The position numbers were made by a program, and so were the translations under genes. Shown one piece after another: positions 1 to 8,772 of a stretch of 10,297 nucleotides of DNA. The number at the start of each line of letters is the position of its first letter. The first letter of the stretch is position 1. The notes under the pieces were generated by a model that saw nothing but the letters and a program-made list of their open reading frames with translations, had not been told where the DNA came from and ran no database searches. This stretch comes from JALZAA01 sp046724655 (lineage in GTDB: Bacteria; Actinomycetota; Acidimicrobiia; IMCC26256; JACDBD01), in contig JBKOWY010000114.1 in the NCBI GenBank assembly GCA_046724655.1, positions 1 through 10,297 on the forward strand, given 5' to 3'.

Positions 1-413
1 TCGCCGAGGAACAGCATGAACGTCGCGATACGCGAGAGCTCGGTGAGGATCGTCCGGATGTACTGCGCCCGTGGCGGCGCCTCGATGTCCATGAGCAGCT
101 CGGCGGCGTGCATGAACGGGACTTCGTTGGCGAAGCTCGACAGCCAGTCGATCCGGTTGATGAGCGTGGTGACCTGGGGATAGGTGCGGAACTCGGTGAG
201 CTTCTCGTAGCCGCGGTGCATGTAGCCGATGACCGGGTCGGCCGAGATGACGCGCTCGCCGTCGAGGCGCACGACGAGCCGCAGCGTGCCGTGTGTCGCC
301 GGGTGCTGCGGGCCGAGGTTCAGGATCATGTCGCCCGTATCGAGCTCCACGTTCACCTGCGCGTCGGCCAGATGACGCCACGCCTGCCGGTCGACGGCGA
401 AGTCGGTACTCAC
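1..413 (-). CDS. nuoD: NADH-quinone oxidoreductase subunit D (49-kDa type), N-terminal part
   Basis: Peripheral-arm subunit of complex I that, with NuoB, forms the quinone-reduction site; it descends from the NiFe-hydrogenase large subunit. The first 137 complete codons are visible and the gene runs off the left edge; full-length members have roughly 400 or more residues. The family signature N-L-G-P-Q-H-P-A-T-H-G is at residues 32-42, including the quinone-site His (H41), followed by GYMHRGYEKL at 63-72. The GTG start at 413 overlaps the nuoC stop in a GTGA quartet, which supports this start and translational coupling. Odd point: residues 86-92 read N-R-I-D-W-L-S, where well-studied homologues have D-Y at the site of the quinone-binding tyrosine; here it is Trp90 (see findings). 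Identity is very secure; only the downstream part is unseen. Confidence 0.96.
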   Translation of the reverse strand, partial: MSTDFAVDRQAWRHLADAQVNVELDTGDMILNLGPQHPATHGTLRLVVRLDGERVISADPVIGYMHRGYEKLTEFRTYPQVTTLINRIDWLSSFANEVPFMHAAELLMDIEAPPRAQYIRTILTELSRIATFMLFLG

Positions 414-1240
414 GACGCGTCTCCCTCGGCCGGCTGCTCCCCTTCCTCTTTCGCTTCTTCCCTCTTCTCCTCCCCCGGCATGGGCTCGACGTCGACCAGA
501 CCCGGCCACGGTTTCACGACCCGGGCGAGGAGCGGGTAGTCCTTGCGCAGGGGATGACCCTCGAACTCCGACGGCAGGTAGAGGTGACGGAGGCTGGGAT
601 GGCCGTCGAACGTCACCCCGAACATCTCCCACGTCTCCCGCTCGTGCCAGTCGGCGCCGGGATAGTGCGGTACCCACGATTCGGCGTGCGGATCGTGCTC
701 GTCGACGTCCGTCTTGAGCGTGACGCCCCACTTCTGCGTCGTCGACTCGACGTGCGCGAACACCTGCATGCGCCCCGTCGAGCCCGCAACGCCGAAGGTC
801 ATCTCGGTCGGCTGCACCGGCGACGACGTGTCGCCACCGGCCTCCTCGCCTTCGCGCGGCGCGGGCTGCCAGTCGATGCCGGAGATGAACGACAGGAAGT
901 CGCACTCGAGCTCGATCTTCGAGGCCTCGGCTGCCTTGCGCCACGCATCGGGCTTCACGCGGACGACGAGCGAGCCGTAGGCGTCGGCGGATTCGACGAT
1001 GCCGTCGCCCAGGCTGCGCTCCAGGCGCGCCAGCAGCTCCTGCTCGGTCTCGTCGAGCGGCCGCGGCGGCGAAGCTCCGGCCTTCTCGGCCTCGGCTTTC
1101 TCTTCAGTGGGGGGCGCGTCGGCTTCGTCCGCGTCAGACCGCGCCTCGGCGGCGGCCGGCTCGTCGGTCTTCGCTAGCTCGCGCTCGGCTTCGATCTCCG
1201 CGCCGGCGCCGCTCTGCTCTCTTTCGAGATCATCCGCCAA
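410..1240 (-). CDS. nuoC: NADH-quinone oxidoreductase subunit C (30-kDa type) with acidic extensions
   Basis: Peripheral-arm complex I subunit that packs against NuoD and NuoB; it binds no cofactor. The predicted protein has 276 residues. The diagnostic 30-kDa signature is at residues about 199-235: H-E-R-E-T-W-E-M-F-G, then GHPSLRHLYLPSEFEGHPLR and KDYPL. The core fold starts near residue 63. Residues 1-62 form a low-complexity Ala/Glu/Asp/Lys extension, residues about 126-156 an acidic, Gly-rich insertion, and residues 255-276 a Glu-rich tail; all are probably disordered. The chosen start is TTG at 1240, which overlaps the end of nuoB by 11 bases; a GGGGGAG lies about 10 bases upstream, a rather long spacing. 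Because the N-terminus is low complexity, a start further inside cannot be excluded. The stop overlaps the nuoD GTG by 4 bases. Identity is secure, the start less so. Confidence 0.94.
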   Translation of the reverse strand: MADDLEREQSGAGAEIEAERELAKTDEPAAAEARSDADEADAPPTEEKAEAEKAGASPPRPLDETEQELLARLERSLGDGIVESADAYGSLVVRVKPDAWRKAAEASKIELECDFLSFISGIDWQPAPREGEEAGGDTSSPVQPTEMTFGVAGSTGRMQVFAHVESTTQKWGVTLKTDVDEHDPHAESWVPHYPGADWHERETWEMFGVTFDGHPSLRHLYLPSEFEGHPLRKDYPLLARVVKPWPGLVDVEPMPGEEKREEAKEEGEQPAEGDAS

Positions 1241-1748
1241 CGACGATCGGCTCCCCCGTCCACCTGGCCTTCAGGTCGTCGTTCCCGATGCCCTCTTTCT
1301 GGATGCGCTCCTGGAGCAGCACGATGCCTTGCAGTAGCGCCTCGGGACGCGGCGGGCATCCCGGCACGTAGACGTCGACGGGGATGATCTGGTCGACGCC
1401 CTTGGTGACCGAGTAGGAGTCCCAGTACGGCCCGCCGCAGTTGGCGCACGCGCCCATCGAGATGACGTACTTCGGGTCGGGCATCTGCTCGTACAGGCGC
1501 TTGATCGCGGGCGCCATCTTGTCGGTGACCGTGCCCGAGATGACCACCAGGTCAGCTTGACGGGGGCTGGCCGGGAACGGGATGACGCCCAGGCGCATCA
1601 TGTCGTAGCGAGGGCTGGCGAGCGCAGCGCCCATCTCGATCGCGCAGCACGCGAGCCCCCATTGGAACATCCACAGCGAATACTTGCGGCTGTAGTTGAG
1701 AAGCCAGGTGAGCGGCTTCGGGACCTTGCCCCGCTCGACTAGGCCCAT
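1230..1748 (-). CDS. nuoB: NADH-quinone oxidoreductase subunit B (PSST, carries cluster N2)
   Basis: Complex I subunit holding the terminal 4Fe-4S cluster N2, which passes electrons to quinone at the NuoB/NuoD interface. The protein has 172 residues, a normal length. Cluster ligands are visible: the tandem Cys34-Cys35 in GLACCAIEM, Cys101 in SMGACANCGG and Cys131 in VPGCPPRPEALL. Cys104 is extra and not a standard ligand. The conserved block PRYDMMRLGVIPFPASPRQA is at 46-65. The open frame extends upstream of the ATG at 1748, but that extension is a shadow of nuoA; the protein starts naturally at MGLVERG, with a G-rich ribosome binding site (AAGGGGG) 7 bases before the ATG. It overlaps the end of nuoA by 10 bases and its own end overlaps nuoC by 11 bases, as expected within one operon. 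Confidence 0.97.
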   Translation of the reverse strand: MGLVERGKVPKPLTWLLNYSRKYSLWMFQWGLACCAIEMGAALASPRYDMMRLGVIPFPASPRQADLVVISGTVTDKMAPAIKRLYEQMPDPKYVISMGACANCGGPYWDSYSVTKGVDQIIPVDVYVPGCPPRPEALLQGIVLLQERIQKEGIGNDDLKARWTGEPIVVGG

Positions 1749-2101
1749 CGCAGCACCCCCTTGCGCCACGCGTACACCAGGCCGAGGGCGAGGATCACGA
1801 TGAAGATGACCATCTCGACGAGGGCGAATGCGCCGAGGCTGTCGAGCCGCACCGCCCACGGGAAGATGAACACGGCCTCGACGTCGAACATCACGAACAG
1901 CAGGGCGTAGACGTAGTAGCGGATGTTCGACTGGCCGAAACCGGTCACGGGGTCGGAGCCCGCCTCGTAGGTGACGTACTTCTCGGGCTGGGGCCGGTTC
2001 GGGCGCAGCAGCCGACCGACCCCGAGCATGGCGCCGAACATCACGACGGCGGCGAAGGCCAGCACCGCGACTGCGAGATACGTCCGGTAGTAGGCGTCCA
2101 C
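1739..2101 (-). CDS. nuoA: NADH-quinone oxidoreductase subunit A
   Basis: Small membrane-arm subunit of complex I (ND3 homologue) near the quinone cavity. The protein has 120 residues and three hydrophobic segments (about 8-30, 61-83 and 88-110). The loop after the first helix carries K-Y-V-T-Y-E-A-G-S-D-P (41-51), and the second helix has the family motif F-D-V-E-A-V-F-I-F-P-W-A (72-83) with conserved acidic residues D73 and E75. In many homologues the loop reads Y-E-C-G; here the cysteine is Ala47, so the loop lacks the thiol known from mitochondrial ND3. It is the first gene of the left nuo block. The GTG start at 2101 has a good ribosome binding site (GGGAG at 2107-2111, 5 bases before the start). 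It diverges from the patatin gene, so the block's promoter should lie between them. Confidence 0.96.
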   Translation of the reverse strand: MDAYYRTYLAVAVLAFAAVVMFGAMLGVGRLLRPNRPQPEKYVTYEAGSDPVTGFGQSNIRYYVYALLFVMFDVEAVFIFPWAVRLDSLGAFALVEMVIFIVILALGLVYAWRKGVLRWA

Positions 2102-2106
2102 TCGTT

Positions 2107-2111
2107 CTCCC
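2107..2111 (-). promoter_or_regulatory. Ribosome binding site of nuoA
   Basis: On the minus strand this reads GGGAG, 5 bases before the GTG at 2101. It supports that GTG as the start of nuoA and of the nuoABCD block. Confidence 0.7.
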
Positions 2112-2136
2112 GTCGGGGAAAGGACCTGAATCGGAG

Positions 2137-2165
2137 GTTACACCGGGCGAATTTAAGGCCTACAA
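2137..2165 (-). promoter_or_regulatory. Candidate promoter of the nuoABCD block
   Basis: On the minus strand, TTGTAG (2160-2165) and TGTAAC (2137-2142) are separated by 17 bases. They resemble the -35 and -10 boxes of a housekeeping sigma factor (three leading bases of TTGACA; four of six positions of TATAAT). Transcription would start near 2130, giving a leader of about 29 bases before the nuoA GTG. The position is sensible because a promoter is needed in this divergent gap, but the boxes are imperfect and were found by eye. No comparably good promoter was seen for the plus-strand patatin gene, and no clear operator palindrome was found in 2102-2288. Confidence 0.33.
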
Positions 2166-2276
2166 ACGGCGCGACCGGCGCGAATCGCAAGCTCACGAGG
2201 AATCGCGGGTGTGAACTGAACGTTTTGGAGAGTGGATGGTCCCTACCGTGGGCCTCGATTGCGACCAAGATGTGAC

Positions 2277-2281
2277 GAGGG
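2277..2281 (+). promoter_or_regulatory. Ribosome binding site choosing the patatin gene start
   Basis: GAGGG lies 7 bases before the GTG at 2289, an ordinary spacing. The longer alternative start, GTG at 2232, has its GGAG only one base upstream, too close to work. This decides in favour of 2289. Confidence 0.6.
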
Positions 2282-2288
2282 ATCTGAC

Positions 2289-3206
2289 GTGAGCGCTTTC
2301 TTGCCGCCGCCGAGACCGCATCGACTGCGCTCGCCCGAGCGCCCGCGGACCGCCTTCGTGCTGTCGGGCGGCGGGAACCAGGGCGTCAGCCAGGTCGGGA
2401 TGCTGCGGGCTTTGCTCGAGCGAGGTATCGAGCCCGACGTGGTCATTGGCACGTCGGCCGGGGCCCTGAACGGGGCCTCGCTCGCCACCAATCCGACGCT
2501 GGCCGGGGTCGAGCAGCTCGCCGACGTGTGGCTGTCGATCCGGTCTGGCGAGGTGTTCCCGGGCAGCAAGCTGGCGCGGGCGTGGAACGTGCTGCGACGC
2601 GACGACCACCTGTTCACCAACGACGGACTTCGCGCCGTCATCAAGCGCGCGCATGCCGCGCCGACGTTCGCGGAGCTCGCCGTTCCGCTGCGGGTGATCG
2701 CCACCGACCTCGATACCGGCGACGAGGTCGTGCTCGCCTGTGGACCCGTCGAGCCGGCGCTGCTCGCGAGCACGGCGCTGCCGGGGCTGTTCCCGCCGAT
2801 CGAACACGACGGTCGGCTGCTCGTCGACGGCGCCGTCGTGAACAGCGTTCCCTTGTGGCACGCCCTCTCTGGTCCGGTCGACCGGATCTACGTGTGCAAC
2901 GTGACCGGCGCCCTCGCTGATCGCAAGCTGCGCTCGCCGCTCGACGTCGCGGTGCGGGCGTTCGCGATCTCCCGGAACCAGCGCTTCGAGCTCGAGCTCC
3001 GGCACGCGCCGGCGGACGTCGACGCCGTGGTGCTCCCGGCACCGTCCGATCAGCGCGAGCTCTTCGACTTCTCCGACTCACTCATGCTCATCGAGGAGGC
3101 CCACCACCTCGCAGCCCGCACGCTCGACGAGCACGAAGCCGCCCGCGCCCGCCCTCGCGAGCGCGCCGGTCGCCGCTGGTTCCGCCGCCGCAGCGAGGTC
3201 GCCTAG
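2289..3206 (+). CDS. Patatin-like phospholipase (RssA-type serine acyl hydrolase)
   Basis: Predicted cytoplasmic lipid acyl hydrolase of 305 residues; the family uses a Ser-Asp dyad to cleave fatty-acyl esters of phospholipids or other lipids. All elements of the patatin core are visible (numbered from the chosen GTG): oxyanion-hole loop S-G-G-G-N-Q-G at about 26-32, nucleophile elbow G-T-S-A-G with Ser56, and catalytic D-G-A with Asp180. The domain starts soon after a Pro/Arg-rich N-terminus and no signal peptide is seen. The C-terminus (about 280-305) is strongly basic, ending R-R-W-F-R-R-R, and might touch membranes. It is the only plus-strand gene; it diverges from nuoA and converges on nuoN, with a perfect hairpin between the two stops. 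Nothing in the sequence links its substrate to complex I, so the neighbourhood may be accidental. The family is secure; substrate and role are unknown. Confidence 0.9.
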   Translation: MSAFLPPPRPHRLRSPERPRTAFVLSGGGNQGVSQVGMLRALLERGIEPDVVIGTSAGALNGASLATNPTLAGVEQLADVWLSIRSGEVFPGSKLARAWNVLRRDDHLFTNDGLRAVIKRAHAAPTFAELAVPLRVIATDLDTGDEVVLACGPVEPALLASTALPGLFPPIEHDGRLLVDGAVVNSVPLWHALSGPVDRIYVCNVTGALADRKLRSPLDVAVRAFAISRNQRFELELRHAPADVDAVVLPAPSDQRELFDFSDSLMLIEEAHHLAARTLDEHEAARARPRERAGRRWFRRRSEVA

Positions 3207-3215
3207 GGCTGTGTT

Positions 3216-3258
3216 GATGCGTCCCTCAACTTCGCATAGCGAAGTTGAGGGACGCATC
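3216..3258. terminator. Perfect 20-bp inverted repeat between convergent nuoN and patatin genes
   Basis: The left arm at 3216-3235 is GATGCGTCCCTCAACTTCGC; the loop is ATA (3236-3238); the right arm at 3239-3258 is its exact reverse complement. It begins 10 bases after the patatin stop and ends 5 bases from the last base of nuoN, so it could end or protect transcripts from both sides. Neither side has a run of U after the stem, so it is not a classical intrinsic terminator; a U-less terminator, or a stem that stabilises mRNA 3' ends, is possible. It resembles a second palindrome at 8786-8828 and may belong to a dispersed repeat family. The structure itself is certain; its function is inferred. 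Confidence 0.75.
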
Positions 3259-3262
3259 GGGA

Positions 3263-4812
3263 TCACCGCAATAAGAACGTGGCGTCCTTGGCGACGTCGA
3301 GGAAGGCGCCGGGGAGGATGCCGATCACCAGGGTGAGTGCGGCGGTGACGGCGAGCACGACGGCCGCCGGCGCGTCGACGCGCAGAGCCGAGCGAGGCGC
3401 AGGCTCGCTCAGAGCTTCGCCCTCGTCGCCGCCCGTGTACATAGTGACGACGATGCGCAGGTAGAAGAACGCCGACACGACGGACGCGAGCACACCCGCG
3501 ATCACCAAGTAGTACTGGCGGGCGTCCACCCCGGCCGCGAACACCTGCAGCTTCGCCACGAACCCCCCGGTCGCGGGCACGCCCGCCTGCGCGAGCAGGA
3601 ACAGTGTGAGGAGGCCGGCGAGCACCGGCCGTCTCGCCGCGAGCCCGCGGTACTCGGACAACATGTGGCGGGCGTCGTGCGAAGAGCGCCCGATGATCGT
3701 CACGACGGCGAACGCGCCGATCGTCATGAACGCGTACACGAGGAGGTAGAGCACCGCCGATTGCCGGCCCCGGGTGGCGGCGTCGCCATTCGACACGGCC
3801 GCTGCTGCGAATCCGATGAGCACGTAGCCGGCGTGCGCGATCGACGAGTAGGCCAGCACGCGTTTGACGTCGTTCTGCACCACGGCGACCACGCTCCCGA
3901 CCGCCAGGGACAGCACCGCCAGCCCGCCGATCGCGGGGCGCCAGTCGTCTCTGAACAACGGAAACGCGACTGTGAACACACGCAACAGCGCCGCGAAGCC
4001 GGCGACCTTGGTGGCCGACGACATGAACGCGGTCACGGGCGTCGGCGCGCCCTGATACACATCGGGCGTCCACATGTGGAACGGCACCGCCGCCACCTTG
4101 AACCCAAGGCCGACCAGCAGCAGCCCGAGGCCGATGAGCAGCACGCCCTCGTCGAGCAGGGTGTTGTTGGCGAGAAAGCTGGCGATGCCGGTGAGCGACG
4201 TCGTGCCGGTGGCGCCGTAGACCAGCGCGATGCCGTAGAGAAACACCGCCGACGAGAAGGCGCCCAGCACGAAGTACTTGATGCCCGCCTCCTGCGAGGC
4301 GAGGCGGCGGCGGTCGAAGGCGGCCAGCACGTACAGCGGGATCGAAAGGATCTCGAGGGCGAGGAACACGACGACGAGGTCGTTGGCGGTTGTCATGACG
4401 ACCATGCCAGTGGCCGACAGCAGCAACAGCGCCACGAACTCCGGGCCCTCCAGCCGCTCGCGCTCGACGTAGTTGCTCGACAGCAGCAGCGCCAGGACGG
4501 CGGCGATGACGACCACTCCGCCCAGGAACACCCCGAACCCGTCGACGCGCAGCATGCCGGCGATCGTCGTGATCGCGCCGTGGTCCTGCACCTCGCGCCA
4601 CTGCCGCACCAGCAGGGCACCGGCGGCCATCGCGCCGCTGAACGCGATCGCGAGCGAGGCCGGGTACACCCACGCGGCGCGCCGCACGAGCGAGCGCAGC
4701 AGCACGATCGCGATGGCGGCGCCGGTGAGCGCGATCTCGGGCGACACCGCGAGCCAGTCGACCGTTGGCGTGCGGATCGGCGGGACGCTCGCCTGACCGA
4801 GCACCGTCCAGG

Positions 4813-4816
<4 letters not shown>
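3263..4816 (-). CDS. nuoN: NADH-quinone oxidoreductase subunit N (antiporter-like)
   Basis: Membrane-arm subunit of complex I (ND2 homologue), one of three antiporter-like proton channels. The protein has 517 residues and a series of hydrophobic helices across its length. Residues typical of the proton path are visible: Glu155 in FLALEILSIPLYVL, Lys240 in GLGFKVAAVPFHMW with His247, Lys270 in SSATKVAGF, Lys318 in QNDVKRVLAYSSIAHAG, and Lys422 in GFVAKLQVF. The GTG start at 4816 overlaps the nuoM stop in a GTGA quartet, which fixes the start. It is the last gene of the H-to-N block and is followed at once by the palindrome at 3216-3258. A hydrophilic stretch at about 463-482 (GDEGEALSEPAPRS) sits between the last helices. 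Identity is secure. Confidence 0.96.
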
Positions 4817-6392
<1,576 letters not shown>

Positions 6393-6393
<1 letters not shown>

Positions 6394-8447
6394 CAGCCGG
6401 CCCTCACCGCGAGGAACACCAGCAGGACAACGGCGCCGAGCACGACGCCGAGGGCGTAGTTGCGCACCAGACCCGTCTGGACACGTCGCAGCCTGCTGGC
6501 GGCGTCTCGCACCAGACGCGCCACGCCGTTGACGGCGCCGTCGATGACGCCCAGGTCGAAGCCGCGATTGAGCCACTCGACGAAGCGCATACCCGGGCCG
6601 CTGACGAACGCCGCCATGCTCTCGTCGATGTAGTAGGCGTGCGCGAACACGCGACTGAAGACGCCGAGGCGCTCTGGGAGGGGATCGCGATCGGGCGCCG
6701 GGATCCCGGCGCGGTAGAGCGCCGCCCCGACCAGGATGCCGACGACTCCGAACGCGACCGACAGCGTCGACAGCGCGAACGCCGAGACGAACGAGCTCGT
6801 CTCGATGACGGCGACGCCTTCGAACACAGGCTCCAGCCAGTGCGTCAGGAACTCGATCGACTTGAAGGGCAGGCTCAAGACCCCGCCGATCACGGCGAGG
6901 AAACCAAGCAGCATGACCGGCCCGGTCATGACGGGCGGCGCCTCGTGCGGGGGATGCGCGAGGTGAGCCGGCCGGGGCGGCTCCCACGCCTGCACGGTCG
7001 GTGACTCGAGGGAGTACCCCCGCTCCACCTCGAGCGACCCGACCTGCGACTCGCCGCCGGGCTCGGCGCCGGCGTGCGCCTCGGCGCCCGTGAGCTCCGC
7101 CGCGACCTCGAAGCGCTCGTTCCCGAAGAACACCATGTACACCTGACGCGTCATGTACAAGGCGGTGAGCGCGGCGGTGACAGTGCCGATGATCCAGACG
7201 CCGTAGTCCCCGGCGAAGTAGGCCTTGGCGAGGATCTCGTCCTTGGACCAGAACCCGGAGAAGGGTGGGACGCCGGCGATCGCGAGCCAGGCGGCAATGA
7301 ACGCCAGCGACGTCAGCGGCAGGTACTTGCGCAGCCCGCCCATCGTGCGGATGTCCTGGTTGTCGTCCATGGCGTGGATGACCGATCCGGCGCCGAGGAA
7401 GAGCGTCGCTTTGAAGAAGGCGTGCGTGACGACGAGGAAGATCGCGGCGCTGTAGGCGCCGACGCCCAAACCAAGGAACATGTACCCGAGCTGGCTGATG
7501 GTCGAGTACGCCAGGATGCGTTTGATGTCGAACTGCACGAGCGCGATCGATGCCGCGAAGATCGCCGTGCCGGCGCCCAACCACATCACGGTCGTTGTCG
7601 CGGCGCCTCCGCTGGCCTCGAAGAACGGGTGGGCGCGGGCGACGAGGAACACACCGGCGGTCACCATCGTCGCGGCGTGGATGAGAGCGGACACCGGCGT
7701 CGGGCCCTCCATGGCGTCAGGTAGCCAGACGTGCAACGGGAACTGCGCGCTCTTGCCGACCGCCCCCATGAAGAGCAGCAAGGCGATTGCGGTGGCCGTG
7801 CCGGCGGCGAGGGTCTTGGCGCCGGAGTTCATGGCGCTGTAATCGAGCGACCCGAGCTCGGCGAAGATCAGGAACATCGCGATCATGAACCCGAAGTCGC
7901 CGACGCGCGTCGTCACGAACGCCTTCTTGCCCGCGACTGCGGCCGAGTTGCGTTGGAACCAGAACGAGACCAGCAGGTACGAGCACAACCCCACGCCCTC
8001 CCAGCCGAGGAACGTGACCAGGAAGCCCGACCCGAGGACGAGCACGAGCATCGACGCGCAGAACAGGTTCATGAACGCGAAGAAGCGCCCGAAGTTCTCG
8101 TCGCCGTGCATGTAGCCGAGCGAGTACAGATGGATGAGCGTGCCGACGCCCGTGACGAAGAGGATGAACGTGACCGACAGCGGGTCGGCGAGCAGGCCGA
8201 GCTTGACCTGGAAGCCGCCGGCCGGGAACCACGAGAAGAGGTCGACCGTGTGGGAGCGCGGCTCCACGTCGCGGAGCGCGAGGAGCATTACGACTGACCA
8301 CGCGAACGAGAGCGCCATGAGCCCGGTGGCGAGCCATCCCGCCTTCGGATCCCCGAGTCGGCGGCCGAAGAGCAGCAAGATCGCCGCGCCCAACGCCGGG
8401 AGGGCAGGCACGATCCAGACGAGGTCCAGGAGGTCGCGGGCGTCCAC
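6393..8447 (-). CDS. nuoL: NADH-quinone oxidoreductase subunit L (antiporter-like, distal)
   Basis: Distal antiporter-like proton channel of complex I (ND5 homologue), 684 residues. In NuoL proteins a long C-terminal helix runs along the membrane arm. Visible functional residues: Glu150 in FLGWEGVGLCSYLL, Lys232 in MGAVGKSAQFPLHVWLPDAM with His239, His257 in SALIHAATMVTAGVFLVAR, Lys309 in FDIKRILAYSTISQLGY, His342 and Lys346 in THAFFKATLFL, and Lys402 in FSGFWSKDEIL. Residues about 443-507 form a hydrophilic Glu/Gly/Pro/His-rich insertion between membrane helices. The GTG start at 8447 lies 4 bases after the nuoK stop and has GAAGGG 8 bases upstream. The stop shares one base with the nuoM ATG. 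Identity is secure. Confidence 0.97.
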
Positions 8448-8451
8448 TGCG

Positions 8452-8772
8452 TCAGCCCTTCAGCAGTCGCACGTCGTCGGCGGTGGCGCCCTGCCGGCGG
8501 CGGAAGATGGCGACGATGATCGCCAGGCCCACCGCCACCTCGGCGGCCGCCACGACGAGCGTGAAGAACACGATCGCCTGGCCGCCGACGTCGTCGAGAG
8601 CGCGGGCGAACGTCACGAACGTCAGGTTGGCGGCGTTGAGCATCAGCTCGACGCACATGAACATCACGAGCACGTTGCGGCGAAGGAGCAGCCCGACGGC
8701 GCCGATCGTGAACAGCAGCGCGCCCACGACCAGGTAGTAGTTGGGCGTGATGTCGATGGCGGCGAGGGTCAC
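8452..8772 (-). CDS. nuoK: NADH-quinone oxidoreductase subunit K
   Basis: Small membrane-arm subunit of complex I (ND4L homologue), 106 residues with three transmembrane helices (about 11-29, 33-56 and 66-90). The two buried glutamates that link the quinone site to the proton channels are present: Glu42 in FMCVELMLNAANLTFV and Glu78 in VVAAAEVAVGLAIIV. The start is GTG at 8772, overlapping the nuoJ stop in a GTGA quartet, with a consensus AGGAGG ribosome binding site 7 bases before it. That site directly abuts a long hairpin formed by the end of nuoJ (8786-8828). Identity is secure. Confidence 0.96.
   Translation of the reverse strand: MTLAAIDITPNYYLVVGALLFTIGAVGLLLRRNVLVMFMCVELMLNAANLTFVTFARALDDVGGQAIVFFTLVVAAAEVAVGLAIIVAIFRRRQGATADDVRLLKG

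Noticed and set aside
941..960. Match ACGCATCGGG to one end of the 3216-3258 palindrome
   Set aside because: Only ten bases match, no facing arm is present, and it lies inside nuoC coding sequence, so it is not a third copy.
293..1177. Plus-strand open frame (294 codons) opposite nuoC
   Set aside because: Arg-rich low-complexity shadow of nuoC and nuoD; no recognisable motif.
2041..2268. Minus-strand open frame of 75 codons across the patatin/nuoA gap
   Set aside because: It overlaps the nuoA start in another frame, has no convincing ribosome binding site and resembles no protein; probably chance.
2232..2288. Longer start (GTG at 2232) for the patatin gene
   Set aside because: Its only purine-rich site lies one base upstream of the codon, and the extra 19 residues show no family similarity; GTG at 2289 has GAGGG at proper spacing.
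7134..7157. Direct repeat of CATGTAC around a TGACGCGTCA palindrome
   Set aside because: It lies within nuoL and is explained by coding for the repeated Y-M residues in Y-M-T-R-Q-V-Y-M; no sign of an independent element.
6394..7584. Upstream extension of the nuoM reading frame, apparently giving a 923-residue fusion
   Set aside because: The extra part is an Arg-rich out-of-frame translation of nuoL; the ATG at 6393 with a ribosome binding site and a one-base overlap with the nuoL stop is the real nuoM start.
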